A stretch of DNA of 64,000 nt from Daphnia pulex (GCF_021134715.1 NC_060022.1:4655001-4719000); one strand, 5' to 3'; counted from the stretch's first letter, positions 12,533 through 25,688 are shown. The notes: a model not told the origin generated them from the sequence alone. Program-made: numbers and translations.

Positions 12533-13908
12533 ATACTCTTTAAAACAGACAAAAGCATGCAGCTCACGATTTCAAGGTGCTGCGTGACACCGACAGCAGC
12601 AGCCCCCACGGGCTAACTGTTTCGGAGGAGGAGGACAGCTCCTCTAGTGCATGTAATAACTTTGTAATTTTTTTTTTCTGTCGTTTTACGTGCAGACATT
12701 TTATATATCTACCCGGTATTGTGTCTGTGTGTATGTGTAACTTGGACCTGTAGGGTATGCAGTAGTAGAAAACTATGCTATTACACAGAGGGTTGAAAGG
12801 TCGAAGCGTATCGAGTGCAACTTAAAACTATTTTCTCAAACAAAAAATGAAAAAGCGTTAACACATCTGTGTAACACAGAGTGTTAATGCCCTCTTGTAA
12901 CAAATGCACCCGGTTATTTTGTCTAACCTGCACGAATTAATCTTGAAATATTTTTGATTATCGATTGAAACGCAAACATGTTGTCGATTTGGCAGCAAAG
13001 GTCAACCCAGCCTCGATCCCGTGTTTCATTTCATGTAATCAAACGTTTCATTCTCTATTTGATAAAAAGGAAGGATAAGTCCACTTTTGTCAGCAAACTG
13101 TTCAAAGTGGTTATTCTTTTGTTATAGACTACTGCTGTCGACAGGTAAGTGAAAATTGTTTCTTTTCAAACAACAAAGAATAACAAAAAAAATGTCTTCT
13201 TCCGAATGAACAATCGCTTTCTCCAGCTGCGTTTCAGTTCTGTTGTTTAACGGGAAAAATGTCACGCATGTTTATGAAGGTAAACTTTCCCAGACGCCCG
13301 AGGGGGCTCTATGGCATAAACACATAGGTCGAATGCACCGACCAAGCTCCTCATACGGTTTGTCTGTTATACCGGTACACGTCAAACTTTCCATTCGTCT
13401 TGTTATACGAAGAAACTGAGAAAGAGTCAAAAAAGCTCTTTTTCGGTGCAAGGGTATAATGCAATCATATTTTACCTCGGGGGCACGAGCCCGAGTAAAC
13501 GACGACTACGTCACCCAATAAAGGAAAGACGATTGTTGTTGCTATAGTCGACCCATTCCGTCTATCGTTATTGAACAAACATCCCAAATATTACATATAG
13601 CATATAGGCAGCGGCCAACTGGTCTGGGTCGTCTGGATTCCCCATCACCAGTTTTGACACTTTTTATTTCTCATTTTTCCTATTTCTTTCTCAATTAGTG
13701 AACGAGAACGTCTCGTGGTATCAAGTTACAATTATTTCCAGTTGGAAGAATAGTCGGCTAATAAAAACGAGAATATAAAAAGAAATAACAAGGAAAAAAC
13801 AAAACAAAACCAAGCATCAGATGAATGGAATGTTTGCGAGTCGGCGTAGCGGGTGGTGCGAATAAAGTCGATGTGGCAACGCCGCGGCCGCTCATTTTTT
13901 CCACTCCT
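12533..13908. other. Between the two adducin genes; possible vestigial exon, otherwise nothing
   Basis: Directly after the stop, 12558-12654 reads as a Ser/Asp/Glu-rich open frame in the phase that follows exon 7 (see findings). The remainder has no supported exon. The upstream promoter of hts should lie near the right edge. Confidence 0.45.
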
Positions 13909-14024
13909 CTCAGCGACTAGTGTTTCGACCGGCCGCCGCCGCCGCCGCCGCAAGTCGAGAGCAGCAGAGAGTCGTGGAGAGTTGAGGACTTGGTGTTTTG
14001 TTGATTGTGTGCCTGAACTAAAAG
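13909..14024 (+). other. hts: Probable non-coding first exon of hts
   Basis: A strong donor AAAG|GTAAGC at 14024/14025 ends a GC-rich segment holding a run of seven CCG-type triplets. A TCAGCG initiator-like site lies near 13907. It would splice to the acceptor CGACAG at 16587 over a 2.56 kb intron. The start is approximate. A TATA-like GATATAAATA at 16355-16364 could serve a second promoter nearer the coding exon. Confidence 0.45.
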
Positions 14025-16587
14025 GTAAGCCAGCTATCTATTCATTTCACCTGTGCTTTGTCGTCCAACCCGAGACAGAGCATTGCCAATTAGGATTGCG
14101 AGTGCGAAGAATTCACGCGCAGAAATTTGTCTTTAGCTTGGCTTTTTTCAGGGCCTCGGCGTTGGCAGGCGTCTCTGTGGAAATTGTGTGTGTGTCGACT
14201 GCGTCGGCGGGCCATAGCTTTAGAGAGAGAGAGAGAGGGGTGGGCAGATGCACCACACAGCAGACAGGGACTTGGGTGTGTCCCGTGCTGATCAGCACAC
14301 CCGATTTTTTGGTGGGTTCTTTCGTTCACACTGATTGCTCTCTTCCTTCTTTAATTTCCATGTCCGGTTTATACACACAACAGAGCAGCAGTGTGTTTCA
14401 ATTCAATCGACGATTATCGTTTGACCCGTGCTTGTGTGACTACGTGTGTCTGTGTGTGTGTGTGTTTGTCTACGTGTGTTTTAAAAGGTGCTGCCAGCCC
14501 AACGGTGGGAGTGATTGTTTAGCTCGAGTTTATCAGTGACAGATTGGTTTCTATTCACAATTTCAATCGTGGTGTTCCATTAGAGCTGTGTGTGGATGAA
14601 ACACGCCTGCAGGGTTCGTGTGTGTGTGTGTAATGAAATTATTTTATTTTGTCTTTTTCCAATGTCAAACCTCGAATGAAAACCAGCAGAGAGAGGCTTT
14701 ATCGTGGTTTTCCAGGAGAATGCCAACGCTTCGTTGTCATTGTTACACTCGTTTCTCCAATCTTGCGTGTGCTGCTCTCGTGGGCGATAGTCAAAAATTT
14801 CCATTTTTTCCGGTTTTCGTTGAGAGTCGAGTCTGGCGAGGAGAGATGGGCAGGATATTTTATATACTAAGCAAGCGAAACATTTTCTCTCTCTTCCTTT
14901 TTTCGTGTGTGTCTTTCACAAGGCATCTGCAGAGTGATGAGGGAGGGGTTAATGGCCTGTGTCTTATTTTTATTTTCTCTTTCCTACTCAATTGTTCTTC
15001 CTTGTTTTTTCTCAGAAAGTCGACCGCAACTGTAATCTATGGTCGTCTCTTTTGATATTTTTTGATTAGGGATGGGCCGTAGATCGCTATTGTTTACAGC
15101 AGATCCCATCCCACAACTATCATTAATCGATTAAGGTCGACAAAGTCAAGCAACTCGATTTGCCCTTCAAAAAAGAACAAAACTAAACTAAACTAAAAAA
15201 TACTGCTGTTGTTGTAATAGCCCGCCCCGATTCATTTGTTGACCAATAGAAAAGACTAATCACCGGCACCAGTCCTAATCGAAACCTTTTGGGTCTCGTT
15301 TGTTTGAAAGACTAATAATTTAAAAAGAATAGCTTTCTCCTTTTTTTTTTGTATTTGTTAAGCTCCTGAAACCGAATGTTTGAAAGCTGAACTCTCGACG
15401 GCTCCTGTGTCGATCTATAAACAAATATGTGAAGGTGGAAACGACAGGGAAAGAGAGACCCTTTTTGACTAACTCGTCAATATCTCACAATTCTTTTCCC
15501 CCCTCACTCACCCGATCCTTGAAAATCCCCACCCTATATATTTATACTTTTCCGGCAACTGCCACTATATTTTTCGTTGAAATAACATGTAGAGAGAAAA
15601 CTGAACCCGTTCAGTTTGGGAGAAAAAATCGGGGTAAAGCCAGAGAGAGAGAGAGAGGGGATGAGTGAGTATGCAGTCCACATATGTGTAGGACTACACA
15701 CACACACACACACGGAGTAGTTGTCTAGACAACGACACAACGAAAAGGAAGCCTTGCGTGATCTGACTTGTTTGGAAAATTTTCGTACGGACGCCCTATG
15801 GAATAGGGGAAAGTGGCAATTCGGTTTTTGAGGATGCACACATAGGAATGGAAGCCAGAGCCCCGGAAAGAGCTCATTGTGTTCGGCTTGCGGAGTAACA
15901 AAAAATAAAAAAGGAAAATCGGTAGGAAAAAAAAAAGAATAGAAAGGGAAAAAGAGAGAGATGGGCAAGCTGCCCAGTTCCAGAACGTCTGGCTCTAGCT
16001 AGCTTTTTAACATGACGTCATTATGATACCAGAGATGCGCATTTTTTACCCGACTGGCTTTAGGCAGTTTTTGTTTTTATTTTGTGTATTCAATTTTCTG
16101 GAAAGAAGGAGAACAAGAAATTCAAAACCAGCTGCCTGTATTTCTCTCTGTCGTCAACGACGGAGAGAATTTTTCCCTTTTTTCCAGAGTGGGTGGGAAT
16201 GGCCAAAGCAAAAAGGGGGGAGGAGGAGGAGGAGGCACCGTGAGAGTGCGAAAACGATGCCCGTCCGCAAGGAGTGTCTTCCGTGCGGCACGTTTCTACC
16301 TCCTTGTGCAGCTAGCGTGCATCTGTCTAGGCGGTTGCGCCGTTGACCGTATCGTGATATAAATAACCCGTGACATCAACTTGGGGCACCCTTGAGGGGG
16401 GGCATTGCGCTTGTCCGAAAGTGAAAGACACACACAAAAGCTAGAAAATATAAAATGTGCGGTATTCCGCCAATAGAAAGACTCTGTCTGCTATCGTGTG
16501 AAAGCCCAGACTCGAGCGCGCGCTCATTTCGAAATGTGCCAATGTTGTAAACTAATTTTTTCTTTTTGGTATTTGCTCTCTCGACAG
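14025..16587 (+). other. Putative first intron of hts, microsatellite-rich
   Basis: Holds GA tracts (about 14221-14238 and 15640-15657), TG/AC tracts (about 14449-14465, 14618-14632 and 15698-15714), a GGA tract near 16211, and one full TGACGTCA palindrome at 16013. No coding exon is supported. Confidence 0.5.
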
Positions 16588-16730
16588 GTTGCGACGATTG
16601 ATATTTTTGGACTCCGTTTGTTGTGAGCCGATCGCAGACAGGAGCTTCGTTTATTTTGCTGGGCCAAGAAGAGGGCGATAAACGAAAAGGGCAGCTGGAC
16701 AGAGAGAACAAGGACTCGTGCCGTGACAGA

Positions 16731-19700
16731 ATGGCAGCCGAAGCAGCTACTACGATGGCTGCTGCTGAACAAAAATTGAATGGATTGGACGAGCAGCAGC
16801 TCAACGGTTGCGAATTTGACCCCAACGCCGTGGTGGATGAGGACGATTTAAAGAAGTTGCGGCCGCCAGATATCGACGCCGACGTCCGCGACATGGAACG
16901 TCGACGAAGAGTCGAAGTCATGATGGGCAGCAGGACCTTCCGCGATGACTTGGAGAGGATCGTTGACCAGCAGTTGAGAGAAGGAGGGGCTGCCGGACTC
17001 TTTGCTCTTCAACAGCACATTTCAGACTTGACCGGAATGGGTAACACTCATCCGTTTTTTTCCCCCCACCCCTCATTCCCATAAATCATCTGGGAATTGC
17101 TGATAATAAAAATATGTTGTCTGGGCGGTAATAGGTACCCATCGAGGGTTGGGCGGCGGTGGAGGTGGTGGAGCGCGTTGCGTTATCCCCATCAACGATA
17201 TTAAAGGCGTGGATTTCCCCAGTTACGTTAAAGGAGAAAAGATCATTCGGTGCAAGTTGGCAGCCCTCTACCGGCTGGTCGACCTCTTCGGCTGGTCGCA
17301 ATCTATTTACAATCACATTACGGTACTGGACGATATTATCCTCCTCTTTTTTTGATGTTTACAATCGTCTATTCCATCTTGACATAAAACGTGAACGATT
17401 CCCTTGTCGTCTGGCAGGTTCGCGTGAGCCAGGAGCAGGAGCACTTTCTATTGAACCCGTTTGGTCTGCTGTACAGCGAAGTAACGGCCTCTTCCCTGAT
17501 TAAGGTCGACATGCAGGTAAAAAAAAAAAGCCAATGCCGTGCGGAAAGACTTTACGCCTTTCGATGGCCGAGCGCATGCGACGATGCGTTTGGTCGATTT
17601 CCCGTTGCTGGAACCCCATATACTCCTTTTTTGTTTCTTTTTCGTTATTTTAGGGCAATGTGGTCGACCCAGGAACAACGAACTTTGGAGTCAACATTGC
17701 CGGTTTCGTCCTACATTCGGCCATCCACGCTGCCCGCCCGGACGCCAAATGTGTCGTCCACATCCACCATCCAGCTTGCGTCGCCGTGAGTGTTGTTTTT
17801 CTCGAAATTTTCCGATGATGGATGAGTGGCTATAATTGTAAGGGGGTTTTTTACCCCCCTCCCCGTTCACTTTTGACTCATTGGAACATTCTTTGTTGTC
17901 AGATCTCCGCCCTGAAATGCGGGTTCCTTCCCGTCAGTCAGGAGAGCGTGTTGATCGGGGAAGTGAGCTACCACGACTACTACGGCATTTTGGTGGATCC
18001 TGAAGAGCGCGAGTCGATCGCACGGAATCTCGGCCCCTTGAACAAAGTATGTCAAGGAGCATCCTCCTCCCAAACACTTCCAGGTCACGGTTCTAATACG
18101 GGATTGATGCTATTCTTGTAGGTGATGTTCCTCCGCAATCATGGCCTAGTCATCCTTGGCGAGACCATCGAGGAGGCATTTTTTCGCGCCTGCAATACCG
18201 TCCTGGCCTGCGAGTCACAAATCAGAATGATGCCCGTCGGTCTCGACAATTTGATCATGATTTCAGAGGACGCCAAACGACGCTCTCAGGTACCATCGTC
18301 AATTCCATTCCAGTATTTTTTTCTAATAAAAATACCCAAGTCAATCACGATTACATCTTTTGATAGGAGGTAGCCAAGAGAGCCAACGAGTTCACTAGAG
18401 CCGGACGCAATAATGTTACATTGACTGGAGTCGAAACTGGAGAGCAACCCGAACAAGAAGAGGTTAAAGAGAAACCTCGGACTCGCGAGGTCAAGTGGCG
18501 ACAGGGCGACATGGAATTCGAAGCTTACATGCGGATGTTGGATAACTCTGTACGTCTAATTTTGAAGTGCCTTGTTTGCGGGACTTGTTTGTGTCATTTG
18601 CCGATTGTTTTTTCCTATTTATAGGGTTACCGAAGTGGATATCCGTACCGCGTCCATTCAGTGAGAACGGAATTGCCCAGGCAGAAACATGACGTCGAAG
18701 TCCCACCGGCCGTCTCTTCCTTTGGTTATATGATCGAGGAAGACGAGCTATACAAAAACAGGTATATATTAATTGAAGCGTCCAGCCGTCGCACGACTGA
18801 CCTGGTTCACATTTTTGTTTTTTATAGCCCACTCAGAAAGTTGCTAGACGGACGTCGAACCCTGGATAAGAACCGCTGGATCAATTCACCCAACGTCTAC
18901 CAAAAAGTGGAAGTAGTCGAGCAAGGAACGCAGGATCCCAAGAAGATCACCAAGGTAGTTTGATCCCCCAAGCTCCAATCCTTAACAAAAACAAACAAAA
19001 CATAAAAACAGACGGAACATGAAATCCATTATTTGCTTGCTGGTAGAACCAAAAAAACGCACTATTTCCTTAAATCGGTGTTTTGGCCCACAGCTCCATT
19101 GATGTTTTTTTTTCTCTCTTAATTTTCGTTGACGAAAAGTGGCTTTGACATTCGACTATATTGGGCTTCTGTAGAATCCAATAATAATCCCCCCATCTTC
19201 TTAAATGCATTACTGAAAGCTTGTAACGCGGTCATGTTCTCCATTCCCTTTTTTGTCTGTTTCGTAGAATCTCTTTATTTGAAAGAAGGCAACTCTCCTA
19301 GTCTTTTCCTCTCTGACATTTTTTAAAATCATTTTTTAAACCGTAGAGCCTTTCTCTGATGTCTTCATCAGCAGTGTAGAGGTCGTCACATTTTCTTTTA
19401 GCCAACTATACTACTTAACTCTACAGAGTTTTGATTATAATTTTACTTTCTTCTCCTTCATTTGCATGGGCTGGTTTTAATACACGCTGGCTCAACACTA
19501 ACACGTTGTTTTTTGCCCTTTCGACCTGTTTATCCTTAAAGAATTGACAACGTTTTTTTTTCTTTTTTAAAAACTAGCCAGCTTAAGTATGATCCACTGA
19601 AATTGGATTAAGACAGACACAGAGAGAGAGGGATAGAGGATTGGATATAACTTGTATTGGCTTAGGATAGCACTCTAGGATAGATGACTAGGAAAAAATT

Positions 19701-22361
19701 GATACGATGTGTTTAACGTTTTATTTTTATTTATTTTTTGCGTCTCTCCGAAACTAAATCTAGTGGGTACCCGATGGCTCTCCGACTCACAGCAGCACTC
19801 CGTTCAAGTTGGAGATTGCCCACCAATTTGTTCCCATGGGCACGACATCGAAGGAATTTAAACAGAAGCAGAAGCAGATCAAAGAGAACCGTCGCCAAGG
19901 TGGCATCAGTGCCGGCCCCCAGTCGCACATTTTGGAAGGTGTCAGTTGGGACGAAGCTCAAAAATTACAAGTATAACACTTCAAAAAATGAAATGTGAGA
20001 AACGTCAAGTTAATTTCAACTTATCGAATGGCGGCTTGGGCAGGACGCTAATACAAGCGGCACAGGCGACCATGTAGTTGTTGTCGGTGCAGCATCAAAA
20101 GGCATCATTCAACGTGACTTCCAGCACCACGCCATGGTCTACAGGTGAATATCGATTACTGATTTGGATCTATTGTTACGAATTTACAATACCTTTTTGT
20201 TCTATTTTAGAACTCCGTACGCCAAGAATCCCTTTGATTCCGTCTCGGATCAAGAGATTGAGGAATACAAAAGACAAGTGGAGATGTCTCAGAAGGGTAT
20301 TTCAGGCAAGTTACATGATCCACTATAAAGTCAGCTAAAGTTGGAGCAAGTTATAATTGATTCTCTTAAAAACTACAGAGGAACACGAAGTCAGTTACTC
20401 AACTACGGAAGCTCCCACGATGGAGCCTCTTGTAGCCGAGTCTGTCGTACTATCTCCAAGTGGTGAGCAAGTCCGTCCCGAACGGAAATCATCACCAACA
20501 TCGCCACGGCCGCTAAGTGACGACGAAGGTACGTCTTTCATATCAATCATCTTATTATTTGGTTGTTTCTTCTTCTCGTTGTGGATCGATAGCGGTGGTG
20601 GTGGGCAATTTTATTCGTATACTCGTTTTCTCTATTATTATTATTATTTATTTTTTCGTCACTTCCTGTTAGTCGTTCTTATATTTTCCTCTTCTTTCCA
20701 ATTCAATTCACTGTCGTTTTTGTTTCCCTTGATTATTATTTTTTTTATATATGTTTCTCCTCTTTTTCCGTGTTGGGTTTTCGGGAAAACACACAAATAC
20801 CTTTCGTTGAGTAGCAAGTCCACGAGTAGTTGAGGTGGCTGTGAAACACGTGCCGCAAGAAGATCACGCACAACGCCAACTTCTCCCGGCAGACGGTTAG
20901 TTTGTTTTTTTCTCATTTGTCTTTTTTATTTTTCCTCGTCTTTCTATTCTCTCTATCCTTAGCTGTTGTGGTTCCAAATTTAGTTAGTAATCGAGTCGCA
21001 GTCAAGCATGTGTTTTGCATGATGTCATGGCCAGAATTGAGAATGCACATGATGAATGAATGGGTGTGGTGATGACTGCTTCGTGCTGTGTGTCTTTTTG
21101 TGTCGCTGCATGTAATCGTGGATGCGAGAAAAAACTAGCCACCCTTTTTATTTTTTTTTGTTTGCTGTTTTGTTGGCTGTTCCGTCTGCCCCGGTAGATA
21201 CCACAGGGGCCGAGTCGCCTGAGCCTTTTGCCGAGCGCTCGAAATCCGCCCGCCTTCCGCGCGACGGTGAGTGATGAGCCTCTTTCTAACATTATATAAC
21301 CCTCTTGATTATAAGCCGCCCCTTGCCAGCAGTGCGGCCTATAATTTTATTGAATGATGTATTTTTTTTCAAACTTTATCCTGTAACGTCTCCATTTAAT
21401 TTCTTTTAAATGCTTGGCATGCTTAGTAATTGTCAAGAAATTCACCGCTTTAAAAAAAAAACCAAACAAAAGAACACAGATCTCAGACTGTACATTGCTT
21501 AAGACGTTAAAAAAAAACTAACGTGAATTTCTAGTCGATTTTTAAAGACGTTATAGACCAACATTAAGGCTTATCTGTTCCTTATAGTTGTCGCTTTTTC
21601 TGTTGTGTGTTTTTTTTTTATTTCATTGTTTTTTTGTGTGTTGGGCCGTCGTGTGGATTAGGGTCGGGCGATGCTTGGGACATGTTCAAGCGTCGCTCGT
21701 GGTCGCTGGGCCGCGACAAGAGGAAACACCAGAATAAAGGTTTGCATTCACACATTACAGTCGTTTCTCATCCCAGTCCCTCCGCTTGTTTGATTATTCA
21801 TTGTTGTTTGCGGCTTGCTAACTTCCCTTTTAGTTTGTTTGTTTTTTAACTGTGTAGCACTGTAGCTAATAGCTGTTGTTATTTAGTTGAACTAATACCT
21901 AAAAACGTTTCTTAAACACTCTCGATGAAGCCTGTAAGACCCGGGTCTCTAGTCAGTCAGTTGTGCCTCGAAATAGGTGAATAACTAACTACCAGATTTA
22001 ATTGAAGTTTTTCTAACAACCTGGGTGAAGTGATTAAAAAAATAATAACTTTTAAAACGATTTTGAGTGGCAACTCGTGCTAATAACCCACTGACATTGA
22101 CGATGACACTCGAGGACGTGAATAAACTAATGCGTTTGATTGCAAACAATTTACACAGGCGCTGAAGTGAATGGCGACGAAATAGACAACCCACAGAGCC
22201 AGGTGTCGCAGAGTAGCCGCGACGAATCGTCAGCTCGCGACATGTCGACGGAAGATTCTCCCTCCAAATCCAAGGACAAGAAGAAGAAGAAAGGACTTCG
22301 AACACCATCCTTCCTCAAGAAGAAAAGCAAGGAGAAGAAGAAGCCAACACCAGAAGCTTGA
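16731..22361 (+). CDS. hts: Adducin (hu-li tai shao)
   Basis: Seventeen coding exons: 16731-17040, 17135-17322, 17418-17516, 17654-17785, 17903-18046, 18122-18289, 18367-18549, 18625-18761, 18828-18954, 19764-19970, 20044-20144, 20211-20305, 20379-20528, 20830-20895, 21198-21266, 21662-21739, 22159-22361. All phases agree; with every exon included the product is 818 residues. Order: acidic N-terminal region, Gly-rich linker (LGGGGGGGA), class II aldolase-like head (about 120-380), neck, then tail with the adducin motif [15 protein letters not shown] and [10 protein letters not shown]. The last exon ends in a Lys-rich MARCKS-like segment (788-811) with Ser802 placed like the PKC and calmodulin-controlled serine of adducins. 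Adducin caps actin filaments and joins them to spectrin at the membrane. Intron 12 uses a GC donor. Exons 13-16 are probably alternative cassettes. ATG 16731 is the first in frame after the acceptor. Confidence 0.92.
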
Positions 22362-23831
22362 ACAACTACTTCACTTTCGTACGTTTTCAAAAATGAAGTT
22401 AGTTCTCGGTCGTGTGAAACTAATCAAAGGCTTTTTCATCTATTTGCAGGCTTTTCAGTGTTCGGAAATAATCTATAAATGAGAAACAAACTCTTTTGGG
22501 ACTCTTTTGGGGACAGCGCACTGCCACTCGAGTGTCGTCGGGGTTTTTCTCGTTTTTTTTTTTTTTTTTCCTTATTTTTTCTCATCTTAAAGAAAAAAAA
22601 AACCATGAATAATCTCTTCTATATACTTCAGCTACTCTCCGGTAGTCCTCTTTGGTTTGCGTCAAGTATCGTAAAAAAAAACTAATCCGCCTTGCTTTAG
22701 ATTGGAGAAAAAAAAAAAGTGTTTGGTTTTTAGTATCTCTTTCTCCGTTACACTCTTGTGAGACCAGAATCTCTGATTCAAGGATTGTGGACGACGAAAG
22801 GCACTTTGCAGAAACTTTTATTTGAAAAAAAAAACAAAACAAAAACACATTAAACTCTTGGCTTCTTTGTACCACCTTTCTTTTCGACCCACTACGCTAC
22901 CCGGTAGACAATAATTGGAGATTTCGCGCGCTGCAATTGTGTAAAGAACGTAGGGGTCTTTGGGAGATCGACGAAAAAACCTGTTTGTTTGTGTTGGGCT
23001 TGGTTGGACATCTTCGGACTGAGACATACAATAGAACCAAAATGGATGAAATGTGGCGTGGGGTTTTCTCGATAAGTGTCGATTTCTCAATCGCAGTGCG
23101 AGGTGCTTTTTTCAATTCAAAACCTAAATCCTGTGGATTGACTTGATGTTAATACTTCGTTTTAATTTTCTTCTGCCGTCTTTTTCTTCCCCACCGTTGG
23201 CCTCTTCATTTTGTTTCGAGTTAAGATTCGTCAGGTGTGTCTATCCCCCCCCCCCATTATTATTCCTTTTTGTTAATGTAGTACTAATTCATCCGTGTGG
23301 GCCACTTACTTTCTTCCTCAATCCCATGAAATTTACTTTCTATATCCCAAATCATGTAGCACACACATCCCCCTGCTATTTTGCTATCTTATTTATATTT
23401 TACCTTTCTTAAACCTGGCAATTTTCTTCAAATCCTTTCCATCTATTCCTTTCTTTTTTCGACTTTTTTTTTCTAGATTTGTTAAAAAGCGTTTTCGTTG
23501 GTTTGGTATGCTTTTTTTAAACTGTGGAGAAAAGGTAGCTTGAACACACATGCCAGCTTGACCAGCAGCTTAACATTAAAACAAAAAAAACCCTTTGACT
23601 ACCGATTTTTTTCTTCTGGTATGCAGTTCCGTGTCATTTGAAATCGAACGAAAAGTGTACTATGATGTATCACTATATAACTGTACTGCACGTGGCGTCT
23701 GGCCGAAAATTATACCTTAATCTGAATGTCCACAGAACGAGGAATTTATTCAAATTATTTCCAGCTTTACCAATTTTTATTATTGACATTTCTTTTTCAA
23801 ATAGTGGCCTCAATGAGGGTAAGCATATAAA
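22362..23831. other. hts 3' UTR and gap to the convergent TTC1 gene
   Basis: Long T and A runs; no supported coding exon. hts and TTC1 end toward each other here, so their 3' UTRs probably fill much of it. Confidence 0.5.
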
Positions 23832-24790
23832 TCATTTGGACATGTTAACTGAGTAAGAGCCTGTGGCTGGATCTTGATTGATTTTGAAATTATCAGTTGA
23901 CAATCCAAAAGGTTTAAGAAACATATTTCCCAAATCTTTCATTTTTCCTGCACAAAGTATTTTGCACAGGTTAGTAACAAATAAAAAAAAAAGAAGATGT
24001 AATTTGAAAGCTTACCAAACATTTCTTGTTTGAGCTTTTCTGTTTGCTCCTCAATACGTTTAGGCAACTTCATCAAGGCAGAATTAACTTCCACATTGTT
24101 GGGCTCTACTTCATGTAATTCTTTATAGTCAGCTAAAGCCTTGTCAAGTTGATCTAATTCTTCATAAAGTTTAGCTCGTCGCATAAGTGCTTTGAAATAT
24201 GTTGGATTCAATTCTAAAGCTTTTGTGCAATCTTTCAAAGCACTTTCATTTTTACCCTGTATGAGAATGTAAAAAGAAAATTCATATGTTTTTGAAAATA
24301 TGGAGGTTAGAGGAAAATCAATGGGTGACCCTACCTGTTTTGCCTTTGCAGCTGCCCGATTGTTGTACAACATTGATCTTTCTTCTGTGAAAATGGAAGG
24401 ACAGATTTGCAAGGCATTGGAATAAAGATGGCATGCTTCGTCATGGCTTCCACATCTAAAGAGTGTATTCCCTTTCTCCTTGATTTCCAAAACTTTGGTT
24501 TTTCTCTCCTGAAATCCAAGATACAGTACAGTCAATGAAATTTAAACCATTGCTTAAACCACTCTACAACTCACCTCAATCTCTTCCTTGCTAAGTTGTA
24601 AATCTTCACTGTTTGTTACAACATCACAATCTGACTCATCTGATGAAACATATGGAGTATTTTCTCCTGAGGGGCCTAGTGCATCTTGGAATTCGACGTT
24701 TTCATCGTGCTCTGAAATTTCAGATTTGCAATTTGTGATATCCAAATCTTTGATCAAATCCTCAACTATCTTTTCGTTCTTTTCCGCCAT
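23832..24790 (-). CDS. TTC1: Tetratricopeptide repeat protein 1 (TTC1)
   Basis: Four exons on the minus strand: 24790-24575, 24508-24335, 24256-24016, 23947-23832; 248 residues. An acidic N-terminal region (about 1-75) is followed by three TPR units (about 78-190), with [23 protein letters not shown] and [18 protein letters not shown] as typical helix pairs. The ending [20 protein letters not shown] and a final acidic-hydrophobic stretch is diagnostic of TTC1 rather than other TPR proteins. TTC1 is a co-chaperone-type adaptor reported to bind Hsp90 and G-alpha or Ras proteins. The start is the first ATG of the frame, and length agrees with the family core. It lies 345 bases downstream of MED22 on the same strand. 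Confidence 0.92.
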
Positions 24791-25135
24791 AGAGTTTTAT
24801 CTTCAAGCAGATATTACAACACAATCCGTGAGACCCACCACAAGTTTGTTTTGAAATTGTTTTGACGTAACGCAATCTAGAATTTTCAAGCCATCTAGTG
24901 AATGAAATTAAAGTAATGTAAGAACTATGTATGACTAGTATAAAAGCCTTGCCCCCCCCCCCCAAAAAAAAACCAACAATGTTTGAAAAAGAATAGAAAT
25001 ATCAAAATTTGTGTGGGCTATTGAAAATGAAAACCCTGAACTTAAGATGAATTTTTGTTTCTCAAATCATAAATCAATAATAGACTTTAGCCATTTTTTT
25101 TTTCAAAATAAAGCAATATATTTCATAAAATCCAG
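24791..25135. other. Gap between MED22 and TTC1 with a C-tract/A-tract
   Basis: Holds the MED22 3' end and the TTC1 promoter region. 24952-24972 is twelve C followed by nine A, a likely length-variable site. No gene seen. Confidence 0.6.
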
Positions 25136-25688
25136 CTATTTGAAAGGTGATGAATAATATTCTTCTTCAAGATCATACAGGTCTGCAGCTAAATCATCTC
25201 TGAGAGCCATAAGTTTTCTATCAGATTCTTGTTGCATTGACAACATGTTTCGAGCAGTCTGACCAATAGCTTCATTGGCAGATGGAAAGTCATTGAGGAT
25301 CAAATATTGCTTCAGGTCTGTCACAAGTTTCATCAGAGATTCTCCAGCTCTGACCTTGAATAAAAGAGATAATATTAAATCTTCAGTTTATAAAATAAAT
25401 GAATTAATAAAGCTTACTATGTTCGAGGCTCGGACCAACATTTCAAAATGATCTTCTTCACACTGTGTCATTCTGGAAACTTGCGTTTCTTCTTCGACTC
25501 GAGCAAGTTTGATAATCTCTTTTAAAATACCATAAAAGAAAAATAAATTTTTAACCAATTAAAACTTTTTAAAAAGAAACATTTTTACCGCTGAAGTTAT
25601 CAAGCAACGATTTTACATCGTCTTTTAGCCGTTTATTATATGATTTGAGTAGTGCTTCTTTACTTTGTGGTAAAGCTCGTTGAGCCAT
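25136..25688 (-). CDS. MED22: Mediator complex subunit 22
   Basis: Three exons on the minus strand: 25688-25589, 25518-25418, 25354-25136; 139 residues. The start [20 protein letters not shown] and the later stretch [20 protein letters not shown] are the MED22 (Surf5) signature. It is a largely helical head-module subunit of Mediator, in the nucleus, that relays activator signals to RNA polymerase II. The C terminus stops soon after [11 protein letters not shown], shorter than long vertebrate forms but usual for a core MED22. Its start lies 133 bases from the start of the divergent 25822 frame, so the two probably share a bidirectional promoter. Confidence 0.93.

Noticed and set aside
13853-14539. 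228-codon plus-strand frame at the start of hts
   Set aside because: It runs through the good donor at 14024, GA and TG microsatellites, and has no family resemblance. Better explained as a non-coding exon plus intron.
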